Positions 10,001-17,345 of a stretch of DNA of 64,000 nt are shown here, one piece after another. Position 1 is the stretch's first letter. The number at the start of each line of letters is the position of its first letter. The stretch covers positions 62,001-126,000 of the forward strand of contig NZ_VNJK01000003.1 in the NCBI RefSeq assembly GCF_007786455.1, read 5' to 3'. The notes beneath the pieces were generated by a model, which saw only the letters and a program-made list of their open reading frames with translations, searched no databases and had not been told where the DNA came from. This stretch comes from Paenibacillus agilis. Lineage in GTDB: Bacteria; Bacillota; Bacilli; Paenibacillales; Paenibacillaceae. Position numbers and translations under genes: made by a program.

Positions 10001-10863
10001 AGCACAATGGAACGGTTAGAATCGACTGGCCAGAAGTAAATTATCATCACACTTACGGGATTCAATTTGTATTTATAGAAGGAACCATTACGCCTGCTAG
10101 CGGTCCATCTGTTCCTGGTACAGGTACCGACGGTAACGTCTCAGGACCCGGCCTGCCTATTCCTGGCGCTGGATTCCCTGGAATTCCAGATGCTGAAAAC
10201 GGGAAAAAGCCTGGTGAAGGAGAGAAGGACAAGCAAATAGAGGGTGCTGCAGGAGGCACAGATGGAAAAGGAAGTACTGGAAAAGAACAGCCGAGCTTTG
10301 GCGATACGAAAAACCATTGGGCAGCCAAACATATTGACCGTGCAGTGAAACTTGGTATTGCTTCAGGATTTAAAGACGGGAATTTCCGTCCTAATAAGTC
10401 TATTACTCGCGCTGAATTCGCAGCTATGATTAGTCGTGCATTGAAGTTAGAAGGAAACGCTAGCGATTTAAGCTTCAAAGACGCAGGGGAAATTCCAGCA
10501 TGGGCAAGCAAGCACGTTTCCTTGGCAGTAAAAAATGGACTAGTCATAGGTTATAAAGACGGAACGTTCCAAGCGGACAAAACGATGACTAGAGCTGAAC
10601 TGGCTGTCATTATCGCTAGAGCTGTTAAATTGAAGCTGAATGACAAGGCGTCGTCAATATTTGCGGATGCTAAGAGCATTCCAGTATGGGCGCTTAAGGC
10701 TGTAACAGCAGCGGTAGAAGCTGGTTTGATTCACGGCAAAGCGAACAATCGATTTGAACCAAATGCTACAGCGACGAGAGCAGAAGCAGTGACGTTAGTG
10801 CTTCGTATGCTGGATCATCAAACAGCGGCAAGTACAAGTAAGGCAGATACAACCAAGAAATAG
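7039..10863 (+). CDS. S-layer-anchored multi-NEAT heme-binding surface protein
   Basis: About 1274 residues from the TTG at 7039, chosen for the GAGGGG 8-13 bases upstream and because it gives a proper signal peptide (cleavage after VSA, about residue 31). NEAT-1 (39-172) has the heme motif YxxxY at Tyr161/Tyr165. A helical FIVAR-like spacer follows. NEAT-like domains follow at roughly 364-500 (divergent), 580-697, 775-890 and 904-1020. The last has YxxxY near 1002/1006; in the 775-890 domain the first Tyr is replaced by Asn. A Pro/Gly linker leads to three SLH repeats (about 1086-1260), each with the TRAE motif. The protein should capture heme at the surface and hold on to secondary wall polymer, as B. 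anthracis BslK does. Fur and HssR-type sites precede it. Confidence 0.93.
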   Translation: MKKWFKKSAIICLSLVLLMTLIPIGSVTVSAANLTNSSIPNGEYPVDFNFLEDGKTSVSTANMYMKIPGTKGKLIVQNGVIWFEHEIEINNLGHFKYLGYRPAGVPKATIVDSVIKDKTGYLDATVSNGADASRKIVRYGISDISKLQDVVMHIDIPSINYNHWYHAQINIDTSQIPSDGGGDPGNGGPVIGPVTLDKLNELITVTKSVYDSSVEGPDLGQFPVGSREVLKVAITNAETNLAVTTPGDEATYGVIYAELDKQLASFRSLQKQANKTVLKNAIESMTTFLSTATTNGQANGTPGAVLAGIVEGEYPHEYIEPLKEKVAVGKQLLANPVASQTEIDNLVTAINRDHEMAVKHRYVASEPFRLYVLDTPDETKKESALASEVKAEVTTITDSINKESLGGVRANIMLNVTPDENKVYWFMPWNDGTYRSPELFEQANMLSAVTIHPNFPEGTTVYQWMIKNPDANKDTDWSGLGHIMFKVNGAKHSLYLSFNRIIHERLQQSLASVQRKYKDAPKLPNADQAAFDKAKAELEAAIQEVTPISENLNAERPAILNAEAKLKTAFDAFKAVAQVEYDLYFSTLHASEEAFSTIDGKLVKPAQVIPQKDGQQVVRLTINDSSSVKELQVVAGGVFKNAEVVSENAAANSRVIQFAASDLSQLVKAKVKVVTSNQGNSTEVIHDIRFNFNGVDNTALQAAIYDASNLLNNAVTGTNPGQYSDTAKAALHAAIKTAGKISVNGPNTNDQTVASLTALQVAVQTFKASMYTANDLKDGDYNITFTVLKTDKEEASVLNNYVVSPARLNISGGVKKIFVILKQSVEIPEMKVNGQNVEVVSTNTKDNTRLVSFPVTDLTVDTKGWAKFNWASQNNFNEYDFRFRFDNSSVTPYGNGQQPGGALKDGFYHIQFRILKAGTESGSIANNYVVSPALLHVIGKNRTVSFTVKRSKEIHTLTINGNGGSVVSVDHQRNTRIVAFSLPTLSGKHNGTVRIDWPEVNYHHTYGIQFVFIEGTITPASGPSVPGTGTDGNVSGPGLPIPGAGFPGIPDAENGKKPGEGEKDKQIEGAAGGTDGKGSTGKEQPSFGDTKNHWAAKHIDRAVKLGIASGFKDGNFRPNKSITRAEFAAMISRALKLEGNASDLSFKDAGEIPAWASKHVSLAVKNGLVIGYKDGTFQADKTMTRAELAVIIARAVKLKLNDKASSIFADAKSIPVWALKAVTAAVEAGLIHGKANNRFEPNATATRAEAVTLVLRMLDHQTAASTSKADTTKK

Positions 10864-10904
10864 GGTTCATCTTCTATCATGCAAGAGGTAGGGTGACACA
10901 AAGT

Positions 10905-10976
10905 AATCCCCACATCGTCAATCACGGTTCTATCAGTTAGTAAGAGGAATCGTGGTTGGTCAGTGGGGATTTTTTT
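10905..10976 (+). terminator. Long-stem terminator after the NEAT-SLH gene
   Basis: AATCCCCAC pairs with GTGGGGAT, with an inner ATCACGGTTC / GAATCGTGG arm, followed by six T. Confidence 0.85.
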
Positions 10977-10998
10977 GCGCTGCTGTATACAAAAGAAA

Positions 10999-11035
10999 AG
11001 AACCGCTCGACGGCATTATGCCATGAAGCGGTTCT
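10999..11035 (-). terminator. Terminator of the secreted NEAT gene
   Basis: AGAACCGCT / AGCGGTTCT stem with an inner GGCAT/ATGCC. On the minus strand it is followed by CTTTTCTTTTG, so it ends the leftward NEAT transcript. Confidence 0.8.
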
Positions 11036-11076
11036 TCAATATTGCTGTTATAGAACGTTGTAGCATTTCGCTGCTA

Positions 11077-11538
11077 TTATTTCCAATCTACAAACAAAGC
11101 ATATTCTTTAGAGTGGAAGCCGCCAGCATTTACATGCAATAGAACAGGAATGTTGTCAGTCACATTGTTTACACCGCTGAAAGTGAAGTATGTGAATCCG
11201 CCAGATACAGTTCTAGTAGAATTTACTTCATAGACGCCGTCACCAGCTGGAGTTCCGTTCAGATCAACTTTCAGGTGATTGTAGCTGATAGGAATAAGAG
11301 GGAAGGCAGGATCTGAATTTTTCATCTTAAATGTAACTGTGTAGTTGCCTGCTGTACCTGTTACATCTACGACTCCGCCTTCAATATATTTGCTTGAATG
11401 AGTGGAAGGTGCACCAGAACTATTAAGGAACTGTACCGCATAGGATGCTGCGTTAGCAGGAATAGCAAGAATGAGTACCAAAGTAAAAGCCAACAACATA
11501 GAGAAACTCATTTTTTTGAAAGAAGCAATTTTCAACAT
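11077..11538 (-). CDS. Secreted single-NEAT hemophore (IsdX1-like)
   Basis: The protein has 153 residues from the ATG at 11538 (GGGAG 10 bases upstream; a GTG three codons earlier is less likely). A signal peptide ends PANA at residue 30. The rest is one NEAT-type beta-sandwich with no SLH, LPXTG or C-terminal membrane anchor, so it should be released, as is B. anthracis IsdX1 (of similar size). The terminal strand reads FHSKEYALFVDW where typical heme-binding NEATs have YxxxY: the first Tyr is replaced by His142, while Tyr146 is kept. Heme could be bound by His, weakly, or not at all. It is transcribed leftward, divergent from the transporter, with its own Fur and HssR-type sites. Confidence 0.75.
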   Translation of the reverse strand: MLKIASFKKMSFSMLLAFTLVLILAIPANAASYAVQFLNSSGAPSTHSSKYIEGGVVDVTGTAGNYTVTFKMKNSDPAFPLIPISYNHLKVDLNGTPAGDGVYEVNSTRTVSGGFTYFTFSGVNNVTDNIPVLLHVNAGGFHSKEYALFVDWK

Positions 11539-11701
11539 TATAAACACACTCCCTATTATTTTTTTACGTACTGTATTGCAACCTTACATAAAAAGAACTT
11601 CTACCATCCCTTGATCATACAATCTATCTTTATAGTCTGAGAGGCCCCTCCTTCCGAATAGGTTCGGTTCAATTTAGAAAAATAACATCAATCTTCGTTA
11701 A

Positions 11702-11716
11702 TGATTATCATTCTCA
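11702..11716 (-). promoter_or_regulatory. Fur box for the secreted NEAT gene
   Basis: TGATTATCATTCTCA matches the 7-1-7 consensus at 13 of 15 positions, about 165 bases upstream of the leftward start codon. This is the same distance as in front of the NEAT-SLH gene. Confidence 0.7.
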
Positions 11717-11789
11717 ATGAAAAATCTAAACGATTATCCATTCCTGAACCATAGAACCGATTTGACTACAGCTCAAAGTTTACTACCTC

Positions 11790-11820
11790 AATATGAACGG
11801 AGAATGAACTTTAGATTACA
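11790..11820 (-). promoter_or_regulatory. HssR-type direct-repeat operator, copy 2 (inverted)
   Basis: On the minus strand it reads GTTCATTCT-CC-GTTCATATT (11790-11809), preceded by the same TGTAATCTAAA block as copy 1. It lies 73 bases upstream of its Fur box, against 75 in copy 1. The conserved spacing argues for function in driving the leftward NEAT gene. Confidence 0.7.
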
Positions 11821-11881
11821 AATTTTTTCAACATGATTCTTTGGTTTGCATCAGCCATTAAGAGCTATTGAAGGTCAAAAA

Positions 11882-11912
11882 TGTAATCAGAAATTCATGC
11901 TCCGTTCACAAT
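11882..11912 (+). promoter_or_regulatory. HssR-type direct-repeat operator, copy 3 (degenerate)
   Basis: TGTAATC, then ATTCATGCT-CC-GTTCACAAT (11893-11912). The half-sites are more diverged than in copies 1 and 2, but order and spacing are kept. It is 30 bases upstream of a Fur box and 73 bases upstream of the first transporter gene. Confidence 0.6.
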
Positions 11913-11942
11913 TAAGAAGTAAAATCCTATTGAAGTTTCCAT

Positions 11943-11957
11943 TGATAATCACTCTCA
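11943..11957 (+). promoter_or_regulatory. Fur box for the first heme transporter operon
   Basis: TGATAATCACTCTCA matches the 7-1-7 consensus at 13 of 15 positions, 28 bases before the TTG start. Confidence 0.7.
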
Positions 11958-11985
11958 TTTGCAAGCCGTTTGGAGGACTGAAACA

Positions 11986-12933
11986 TTGAAAGCAACGATG
12001 AGACGCTGCGTAGGAATGTTGTTGCCTGCATTGCTGCTGTTAGGAATAGTAACAGGCTGCAGCACAGGGGGGGCAGAAAAGGGAGAAGGTAATGGAGAGG
12101 TTGTTCTTGTTGATTTTGCTGATCGTAAGGTCGCATTCGATAAAACTCCAGAACGAATCGTCGCACTGGGCAATGGAGAGGTCGATATTATCTATGCGCT
12201 TGGCGGCACTGTAGTAGGAAGGCCCAAGGATAATGCAGGTCTACAGAACGAAGCGATGAAGGACATTCCCATCGTCGGTTCCGTACATACGGTTGATTTG
12301 GAGAAAATTGCGGTTCTACATCCTGATGTTGTTCTAGGCAATGCACCGATAAACGCCAATGACATTCCTCAGTTAAATGGTATTGGAGCTAAAGTTGTAT
12401 TAACACATGCCAATTCCATTGCGGATATTCGGAGGCAGATTGAGTTGTTCGGCAAGCTGCTAGGCAAGGAGGCTAAAGCTGCGGAGCTTACAGCCAAGCT
12501 GGACACTGGGATCGGCAAATTGAAAGAAGATCCTTCTGCTGCCAAAAAGCGAGTGCTGATGGTGTACGGCGCTCCGGGTACTTATTTAGCAGCGCTGCCT
12601 AATTCACTGGCAGGGAATGTGCTGGAAACGGCAGGCGGTATAAATGTAGCGGGTCAGTTTCCTAGCATGCAGAACTTTCCTCAGTACGCGCAATTAAATA
12701 CGGAGCGGGTCGTTGAGGCTGATCCAGATGTCATTTTGATTATGACGCATGGAGACTCAGAGGACGTAGAAAAGGGCTTTATCAAAGAGATGGAGGGCAA
12801 TCCGTCGTGGCATTCCATAGCAGCAGTACGCGACGGACGAGTTCATGTGCTTCCCGCAGACTTATTCGGTACGAACCCCGGGACACGAGTGGTTGATGCG
12901 GTGAAGTGGATAAAGGAACGGTTGGCCTTATGA
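11986..12933 (+). CDS. Heme/iron ABC transporter substrate-binding lipoprotein (BtuF/IsdE type)
   Basis: The protein has 315 residues from the TTG at 11986 (GGAGG 9 bases upstream), which gives a compact lipoprotein signal with lipobox GIVTGC and lipid-bearing Cys25. It is a two-lobed class III binding fold, with LLFG/LGKE helices and GAPGTYLAALPNSLAGNVL in the second lobe. A conserved ITxxHG-like stretch (IMTHGDSEDVEKGF) corresponds to the segment that carries the axial His in IsdE-type proteins. It should pass heme to the downstream permease. The stop codon overlaps the next start (ATGA), implying translational coupling. The heme specificity is inferred from context; a siderophore is the alternative. 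Confidence 0.82.
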   Translation: MKATMRRCVGMLLPALLLLGIVTGCSTGGAEKGEGNGEVVLVDFADRKVAFDKTPERIVALGNGEVDIIYALGGTVVGRPKDNAGLQNEAMKDIPIVGSVHTVDLEKIAVLHPDVVLGNAPINANDIPQLNGIGAKVVLTHANSIADIRRQIELFGKLLGKEAKAAELTAKLDTGIGKLKEDPSAAKKRVLMVYGAPGTYLAALPNSLAGNVLETAGGINVAGQFPSMQNFPQYAQLNTERVVEADPDVILIMTHGDSEDVEKGFIKEMEGNPSWHSIAAVRDGRVHVLPADLFGTNPGTRVVDAVKWIKERLAL

Positions 12934-13928
12934 ATGTTCAAACTAGAAATAAACGAAGGCGTTGGATGGCTCTCGCAGCAGTACCGCTGCTGCTGGCTGC
13001 GATGTTGTATGGAGTAGGAAGTGGTTCCGTTCAAATATCCGTTGTGGAAATTTGGCGCGTTCTGTTCGGTGAAGGAGAAGCAGCTCACGAAGCGATCATA
13101 TGGAACATTAGGCTTCCCCGCGTGCTAGTTGGATTGCTGGCAGGGGCATGCTTAGCAGCTTCCGGAGCGTTGCTCCAGGGTGTTATGAGGAATCCGCTTG
13201 CAGATCCAGGTATTGTCGGCGTCTCAGCTGGCGGGGGATTAGCAGCTGTCATTGCATTGGTGTTGTTTCCGCAATTCAGCTATATGCTCCCAGGTTTTGC
13301 TTTTATCGGTGCACTGGTAGCTTCTCTAGTCATATATGTGTTGGCTTGGGATGGGGGAAGCTCCCCTGTAAAGATTGTGCTTGCCGGAATCGCTGTTAAT
13401 GCACTGTTGGGTGGAGTTATGAATGGGGTTATGGTGTTGAACAGTGATCGAATTCAGAGTGTAATTCCATGGTTGGCGGGTGGGTTGAGCGGTAGGAGCT
13501 GGCCGCATCTGGAATTCCTTCTGCCCTATGCGATTATCGGACTGGGACTCGTACCGTTCGCGGCCAAGACGTCGAATCTGCTCATGCTTGGCGATCAGTC
13601 GGCGCAATCACTTGGACAGCATGTGGAACGTCAGAGGTTTCTCATCATTGCATTAGCGTCTTTACTGGCAGGTGCGGCTGTCAGTGTTGCGGGTCTTATC
13701 GGCTTTGTTGGTCTAATTGTGCCGCATGCTGTTCGGATAGCGCTTGGTGAGGATTACCGCTATCTTCTGCCATTTTCTATGGTAGGAGGCGCTGTATTGT
13801 TGGTAGTTGCAGATACGGCAGCACGAAGTTGGTTCGATCCGCTTGAGCTGCCCGCGGGCGTATTGCTTGCGTGCATTGGAGCTCCATTTTTCCTCATGCT
13901 GCTGAAGAAAAGGAGGTTGATACGTTAA
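12930..13928 (+). CDS. FecCD-family heme/iron ABC permease
   Basis: The 332-residue polytopic protein starts at the ATG at 12930, overlapping the binding-protein stop as ATGA; GTG 12906 is possible but lies inside the upstream gene. FecCD hallmarks are visible: the first helix, [18 protein letters not shown], the [23 protein letters not shown] region, then [11 protein letters not shown] and the late [16 protein letters not shown] loop that contacts the ATPase. About ten membrane helices are expected, working as a dimer. Its stop (TAA) shares one base with the next gene's ATG, so binding protein, permease and ATPase form one tightly coupled cluster. Confidence 0.9.
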   Translation: MNVQTRNKRRRWMALAAVPLLLAAMLYGVGSGSVQISVVEIWRVLFGEGEAAHEAIIWNIRLPRVLVGLLAGACLAASGALLQGVMRNPLADPGIVGVSAGGGLAAVIALVLFPQFSYMLPGFAFIGALVASLVIYVLAWDGGSSPVKIVLAGIAVNALLGGVMNGVMVLNSDRIQSVIPWLAGGLSGRSWPHLEFLLPYAIIGLGLVPFAAKTSNLLMLGDQSAQSLGQHVERQRFLIIALASLLAGAAVSVAGLIGFVGLIVPHAVRIALGEDYRYLLPFSMVGGAVLLVVADTAARSWFDPLELPAGVLLACIGAPFFLMLLKKRRLIR

Positions 13929-15049
13929 TGGCGTTAGATATACGTGATCTGTCATATAAGCTGGAGCGATTCGAGCTGAGCTCAATTAATGAAACGATAC
14001 CTTCCGGCCTTATAACAGCCATCGTTGGCCGTAATGGCTCGGGGAAATCAACGCTGCTGCGTATGATTTCAAGGATAAGCAAACCCGATAGCGGTTTGAT
14101 TCTGTATGAGGGTGAGCCGGGCAAGGCATTTTCCCGCAATCAGTTCGCACGAATGGTTTCCATGCTAGGTCAGGATAAAGGCCAAATACCGGACATTACA
14201 GTACGTGAATTGGTTGCGCTTGGTCGAGCGCCGCATCAATCATCGTTTCGCAGTCGCTTGACACCGAGTGATGAGCAGGCGATCAAGTGGGCGATATCAA
14301 CCGTAGGAATTGCTCATAATGAGGACCGCATGTTCCATACGTTGTCCGGGGGAGAGCAGCAGAAGGCTCGGATTGCGATGGCGTTGGCGCAAGAGTCTCG
14401 TATCCTTCTGTTGGATGAACCTACGACTTACTTGGATATGTCGCATCAGCTGGAATTAATGGAAATGCTGAGACGGCTTAATCAAAAGCTAGGATTAACG
14501 ATTGTCATGGTACTTCATGATTTGCAGCAGGCTGCGGCATTCAGCGACCACATTATCGCTATGGAGAATGGCAAAATTGTTGCCAGCGGAGCACCAAAAT
14601 CCGTGATCGATCAGCACTTTATGCTGAATGTATTTGGGGTGATAGCCAAAATAGATTTACAAGGCACATATCCCGTCATTGTTCCAATCCCACAACAATT
14701 TAAGGAGGAAACAACTATGGTTATCGTTACGAATGTATCACAAATTAAGAAGGGCAATGGAGAAAAACTGATCGAGCGCTTTAATAAGGTGGGCAAGGTA
14801 GAAGGAATGAAAGGCTTTCTTGGCCTAGAAGTGATGATGACTGAGAATACAAAAGATTACGATGAAGTGACGGTAAGTACAAGATGGGAGAGCAAAGAAG
14901 ACTTCCAGGCGTGGACACGCAGTGAAGCTTTCCGTGAGTCGCATTCGCACCGCGAAATTCCGGATTATATCATTTCAAACAAGATTTTATTCTATGATGT
15001 GAAAGTTGTTCGTCGGCCCTTGCAGCAAGCTGAGCCTCAAAGTGTGTAA
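13928..15049 (+). CDS. ABC transporter ATPase fused to an IsdG-type heme-degrading monooxygenase
   Basis: The fused protein has 373 residues from the ATG at 13928 (AGGAGG 11 bases upstream). Residues 1-263 are a full-length FecE/FhuC-type ATPase: Walker [10 protein letters not shown] (34-42), Q-loop near 82, signature LSGGE (139-143), Walker B ILLLDEP (159-165) and an H-loop in VLHDLQQ. Without a stop codon the frame continues into a complete 110-residue IsdG/HmoA ferredoxin-like domain. This has Asn6, Trp66 and His76 (own numbering), exactly the catalytic set of S. aureus IsdI. ATP-driven heme import would thus be physically linked to heme cleavage at the inner membrane face. The junction contains a strong ribosome-binding site, so a free monooxygenase is probably made too. 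Normally these are two genes. Confidence 0.9.
   Translation: MALDIRDLSYKLERFELSSINETIPSGLITAIVGRNGSGKSTLLRMISRISKPDSGLILYEGEPGKAFSRNQFARMVSMLGQDKGQIPDITVRELVALGRAPHQSSFRSRLTPSDEQAIKWAISTVGIAHNEDRMFHTLSGGEQQKARIAMALAQESRILLLDEPTTYLDMSHQLELMEMLRRLNQKLGLTIVMVLHDLQQAAAFSDHIIAMENGKIVASGAPKSVIDQHFMLNVFGVIAKIDLQGTYPVIVPIPQQFKEETTMVIVTNVSQIKKGNGEKLIERFNKVGKVEGMKGFLGLEVMMTENTKDYDEVTVSTRWESKEDFQAWTRSEAFRESHSHREIPDYIISNKILFYDVKVVRRPLQQAEPQSV
14702..14708 (+). promoter_or_regulatory. Internal ribosome-binding site inside the fusion gene
   Basis: AAGGAGG lies 8 bases before an in-frame ATG (14717), at the boundary between the ATPase and the IsdG domain. In the fusion it is read as the linker codons for Lys-Glu-Glu. 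Confidence 0.8.
14717..15049 (+). CDS. isdG: Internal in-frame start: stand-alone heme-degrading monooxygenase
   Basis: Translation from the internal ATG yields a 110-residue protein whose N-terminus (MVIVTN) matches the natural start of IsdG/IsdI proteins. Asn6, Trp66 and His76 fall at the canonical numbers without adjustment. The family opens heme's porphyrin ring, with IsdG-type members releasing iron, staphylobilin and formaldehyde. The perfect ribosome-binding site suggests the free enzyme is produced alongside the fused form. It could instead be an ordinary isdG gene whose upstream stop was lost. The sequence alone cannot say which product dominates. Confidence 0.75.
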   Translation: MVIVTNVSQIKKGNGEKLIERFNKVGKVEGMKGFLGLEVMMTENTKDYDEVTVSTRWESKEDFQAWTRSEAFRESHSHREIPDYIISNKILFYDVKVVRRPLQQAEPQSV

Positions 15050-15060
15050 CGATTGTCCGG

Positions 15061-15092
15061 GTGGGCATCGAGAGGCAACTCTTGATGCCCAC
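15061..15092 (+). terminator. Hairpin after the fusion gene
   Basis: GTGGGCATC / GATGCCCAC with an AGAG/CTCT extension and a 4-base loop. There is no T run after it, so read-through into the next operon is possible; it may be a partial terminator or an RNA stabiliser. Confidence 0.55.
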
Positions 15093-15251
15093 CTGCATGC
15101 GAACTTTGAAGATAGGTGAACAGTTCAAGGAGTACTCAAGAGCGTCTAAATAGAAGGAGTAGGGAGATTGAGTAAATAATCAGTCTATTAGGTTGGATAA
15201 TTATACAAAAAAGTTGTTGACGTAACGAGTAGCTGTTGATAGGATTACAAT

Positions 15252-15275
15252 TGATAATAATTATCATTATCATTA
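15252..15275 (+). promoter_or_regulatory. Fur box, perfect and overlapping a second half-set
   Basis: TGATAAT-A-ATTATCA (15252-15266) is a perfect 7-1-7 box, followed directly by another ATTATCATTA unit, giving overlapping Fur sites 35 bases before the IsdC-like gene. No GTTCATATT-type repeat was found here. Confidence 0.92.
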
Positions 15276-15300
15276 ATGTGAATTAAAATTAGAGGAGTGA

Positions 15301-16371
15301 ATGGCTTTGAAATTACGGACTACGGTTGCCGGCATACTGGCAGCGTTATGGATATGGACAATGGTGCTGCCGGGAGCGGCCTTTGCTGAAACAAAGTTGA
15401 ATAATGGGACTTATACGGCGGACTACGTCATTTTGCAAGCAGAAAATGATAATGTCTCTATCGCTAATGATTATTGGGAGAAGCCTGCGACGGTAGTTAT
15501 TAAGGATGGAAAAGCGACAGTGCGAATGACCATTAATCATAGTAAATGGGTAACAGAGTTCAAAGTGCCAAGCAATGGGAGCCATGTGGATACCAAATTA
15601 ATTGAGTCCGATACAAAGGCTGATAAAAGGTTAGTAGAGTTTGAAGCGGATGTAACAAGTCCGATTATATCTAAAATACATGTTACTGTACCCGAAATTG
15701 ATTACGACCATGATTATACGATTCGAATTGTATTCGATATGAAATCGTTTAAAGAGGTAAAAGAAGTAGAGAAGAAGCAGGAACCAGCTCCTGTTGTGGT
15801 CCCGAAAGATAATTCTTCTACGAACAAGCCTGCACCAGAAAAAGAAACGAAAGAAGTGCCGAAAAAGAAAAAGCCAGAAGATAAGAAAAAACCAGATGCT
15901 AAGAAACCTCCTGCAAGCAAGAAGCCACCAACTACTAAGAAGCCATCAACAACTACAAAGCCACCTGTTAACAAAAAGCCCAACTCAACTCCTAACACCA
16001 AGAAAACAGCTGCTGACACAGGGGGCGAGCTAACAAAGGAGAAGGCGACTTCTTCTGCAGGCGTAATTAGCAGCGAGAAGAAAACAGCGGAAACTGCAAC
16101 AACTTCATCCAAGGTAAATGAGCAACTGCCAGCTACTCAGCTGGCAGTTAGCAGTACAGCCGAGGTGAAGACATTAGGTGCGCAGTCTGATCCAGCCAAC
16201 GAAAAAGTAGCGACTGTTAAAGAAGGAGTAGTGAAGACAGCATCGGCTAAAGTTGATGAAACAAAGGATTCTAGCACTAGCTCAACATCTACAACCAATT
16301 GGTGGACACCAATCGGTGCTGTTCTCTTGTTAGCTGTTGGTGGAATTTATATTTGGAGAAGAAAGAGTTAA
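15301..16371 (+). CDS. Membrane-tethered single-NEAT heme-transfer protein (IsdC-like)
   Basis: The protein has 356 residues from the ATG at 15301; the TTG at 15307 has better spacing (9 bases) from GAGGAG and may be the true start. A signal peptide ends near AFA (29). The NEAT domain spans about 33-148, with heme Tyr135 and Tyr139 in YDHDYTIRIVF and the upstream SIANDYW helix. A Lys/Pro/Thr-rich stalk (about 150-260) likely crosses the wall. The C-terminus is one membrane helix plus WRRKS, with no LPXTG or NPQTN sortase motif, so it is anchored in the membrane rather than by sortase. It probably relays heme to the lipoprotein encoded next. It is the first gene of a Fur-controlled operon. Confidence 0.88.
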   Translation: MALKLRTTVAGILAALWIWTMVLPGAAFAETKLNNGTYTADYVILQAENDNVSIANDYWEKPATVVIKDGKATVRMTINHSKWVTEFKVPSNGSHVDTKLIESDTKADKRLVEFEADVTSPIISKIHVTVPEIDYDHDYTIRIVFDMKSFKEVKEVEKKQEPAPVVVPKDNSSTNKPAPEKETKEVPKKKKPEDKKKPDAKKPPASKKPPTTKKPSTTTKPPVNKKPNSTPNTKKTAADTGGELTKEKATSSAGVISSEKKTAETATTSSKVNEQLPATQLAVSSTAEVKTLGAQSDPANEKVATVKEGVVKTASAKVDETKDSSTSSTSTTNWWTPIGAVLLLAVGGIYIWRRKS

Positions 16372-16402
16372 CAGCCGTCGGTAGCGGGGGGGACAGAATA
16401 AG

Positions 16403-17323
16403 ATGTTACAAAAGTATTTTAAGCTAGCTGCCATTATAACGACGATACTAATACTTATTGTAGGATGTGGCGATGCAACAACAGCTACTAAGCCTGCGGA
16501 ACCAATCTCATCTGCTTCTAGTACACCTGTTGCAGCCTCTTCTCCGGTGGAAGAGCATCGAATCGTTTCAACAACGGTGGCCATTACGCAAATTATGGAT
16601 CAGTTAGAAATCGATTTGGTTGGTGTGCCGAAGAGTGTCAAAACTCTACCAAGCCGATATGACGGGTTAACAAAAGTGGGCAATCCAATGAGTCCGGACA
16701 TGGAATTGGTTAAATCTTTGAAACCTACAGAAGTATTGTCGGTTACCACGTTACAGTATGATCTTGAGCCGGTATTCAAAAATGCGAATATGAAAGCTAC
16801 TTTCTTGGATTTAACGAATTTAGAAAGCATGCAAGCTGAAATTACGAAGTTGGGCGAGAAGTATGGCAAGCAAGAGAAAGCTGCTGAGATTGTGCGTAAA
16901 TATGATGCGAAAATAGAAAAAATCCGCAAGGCTACAGAAGGAAAGGAAACACCGACGGTGCTTATCCTTCTGGGGGTGCCAGGTAGTTATTTGGTAGCAA
17001 CGGAGCATTCCTACATAGGCGACTTGGTCCGGTTGTTAGGCGGAAAAAATATTATTCAAGGTGAAAAAGTAGAATTTCTAGCTTCGAATACGGAGCATTT
17101 GCAGCAGGCTAATCCGGACGTCATTCTAAGAGCTGCACATGGTATGCCGGAAGAGGTCGTCAAAATGTTTGACGAGGAATTCAAGAAGAATGACATTTGG
17201 CATCATTTCAAAGCGGTTCAGACGGGACGCGTATACGACTTGGAGGAACGGTTATTTGGAACAACCGGGAATCTGGCAGTTGAAGAAGCGTTGGATGCTT
17301 TGCTTCCGATGCTGTACCCTTAA
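16403..17323 (+). CDS. isdE: Heme-binding lipoprotein IsdE
   Basis: The 306-residue lipoprotein has the lipobox LIVGC with Cys22. Segments such as HRIVSTTVAITQIMD, LVGVPKS, GVPGSYLVATEHSYIGDLV and NPDVILRAAHGMPEEVV are close to staphylococcal IsdE. The axial heme ligands of IsdE (Met78 and His229, 151 apart) have counterparts here in Met96 (GNPMSPD) and His246 (AAHGMP), 150 apart. It should accept heme from the NEAT protein encoded just upstream and dock on the permease encoded 22 bases downstream. The ribosome-binding site is GGGGGGA, 8 bases before the ATG. Confidence 0.93.
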   Translation: MLQKYFKLAAIITTILILIVGCGDATTATKPAEPISSASSTPVAASSPVEEHRIVSTTVAITQIMDQLEIDLVGVPKSVKTLPSRYDGLTKVGNPMSPDMELVKSLKPTEVLSVTTLQYDLEPVFKNANMKATFLDLTNLESMQAEITKLGEKYGKQEKAAEIVRKYDAKIEKIRKATEGKETPTVLILLGVPGSYLVATEHSYIGDLVRLLGGKNIIQGEKVEFLASNTEHLQQANPDVILRAAHGMPEEVVKMFDEEFKKNDIWHHFKAVQTGRVYDLEERLFGTTGNLAVEEALDALLPMLYP

Positions 17324-17345
17324 CTTTTGCAAAGGACAGTGAACG

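Noticed and set aside
15100-15145. A GTTCA-containing stretch before the IsdC-like gene as a fourth HssR operator
   Set aside because: The two half-sites are not in the same orientation and spacing as the three conserved copies.
16118-16144. LPATQ in the IsdC-like protein as a sortase signal
   Set aside because: It lies about 80 residues from the C-terminus and is not followed by a membrane helix and charged tail; the real C-terminal helix has no sortase motif in front.
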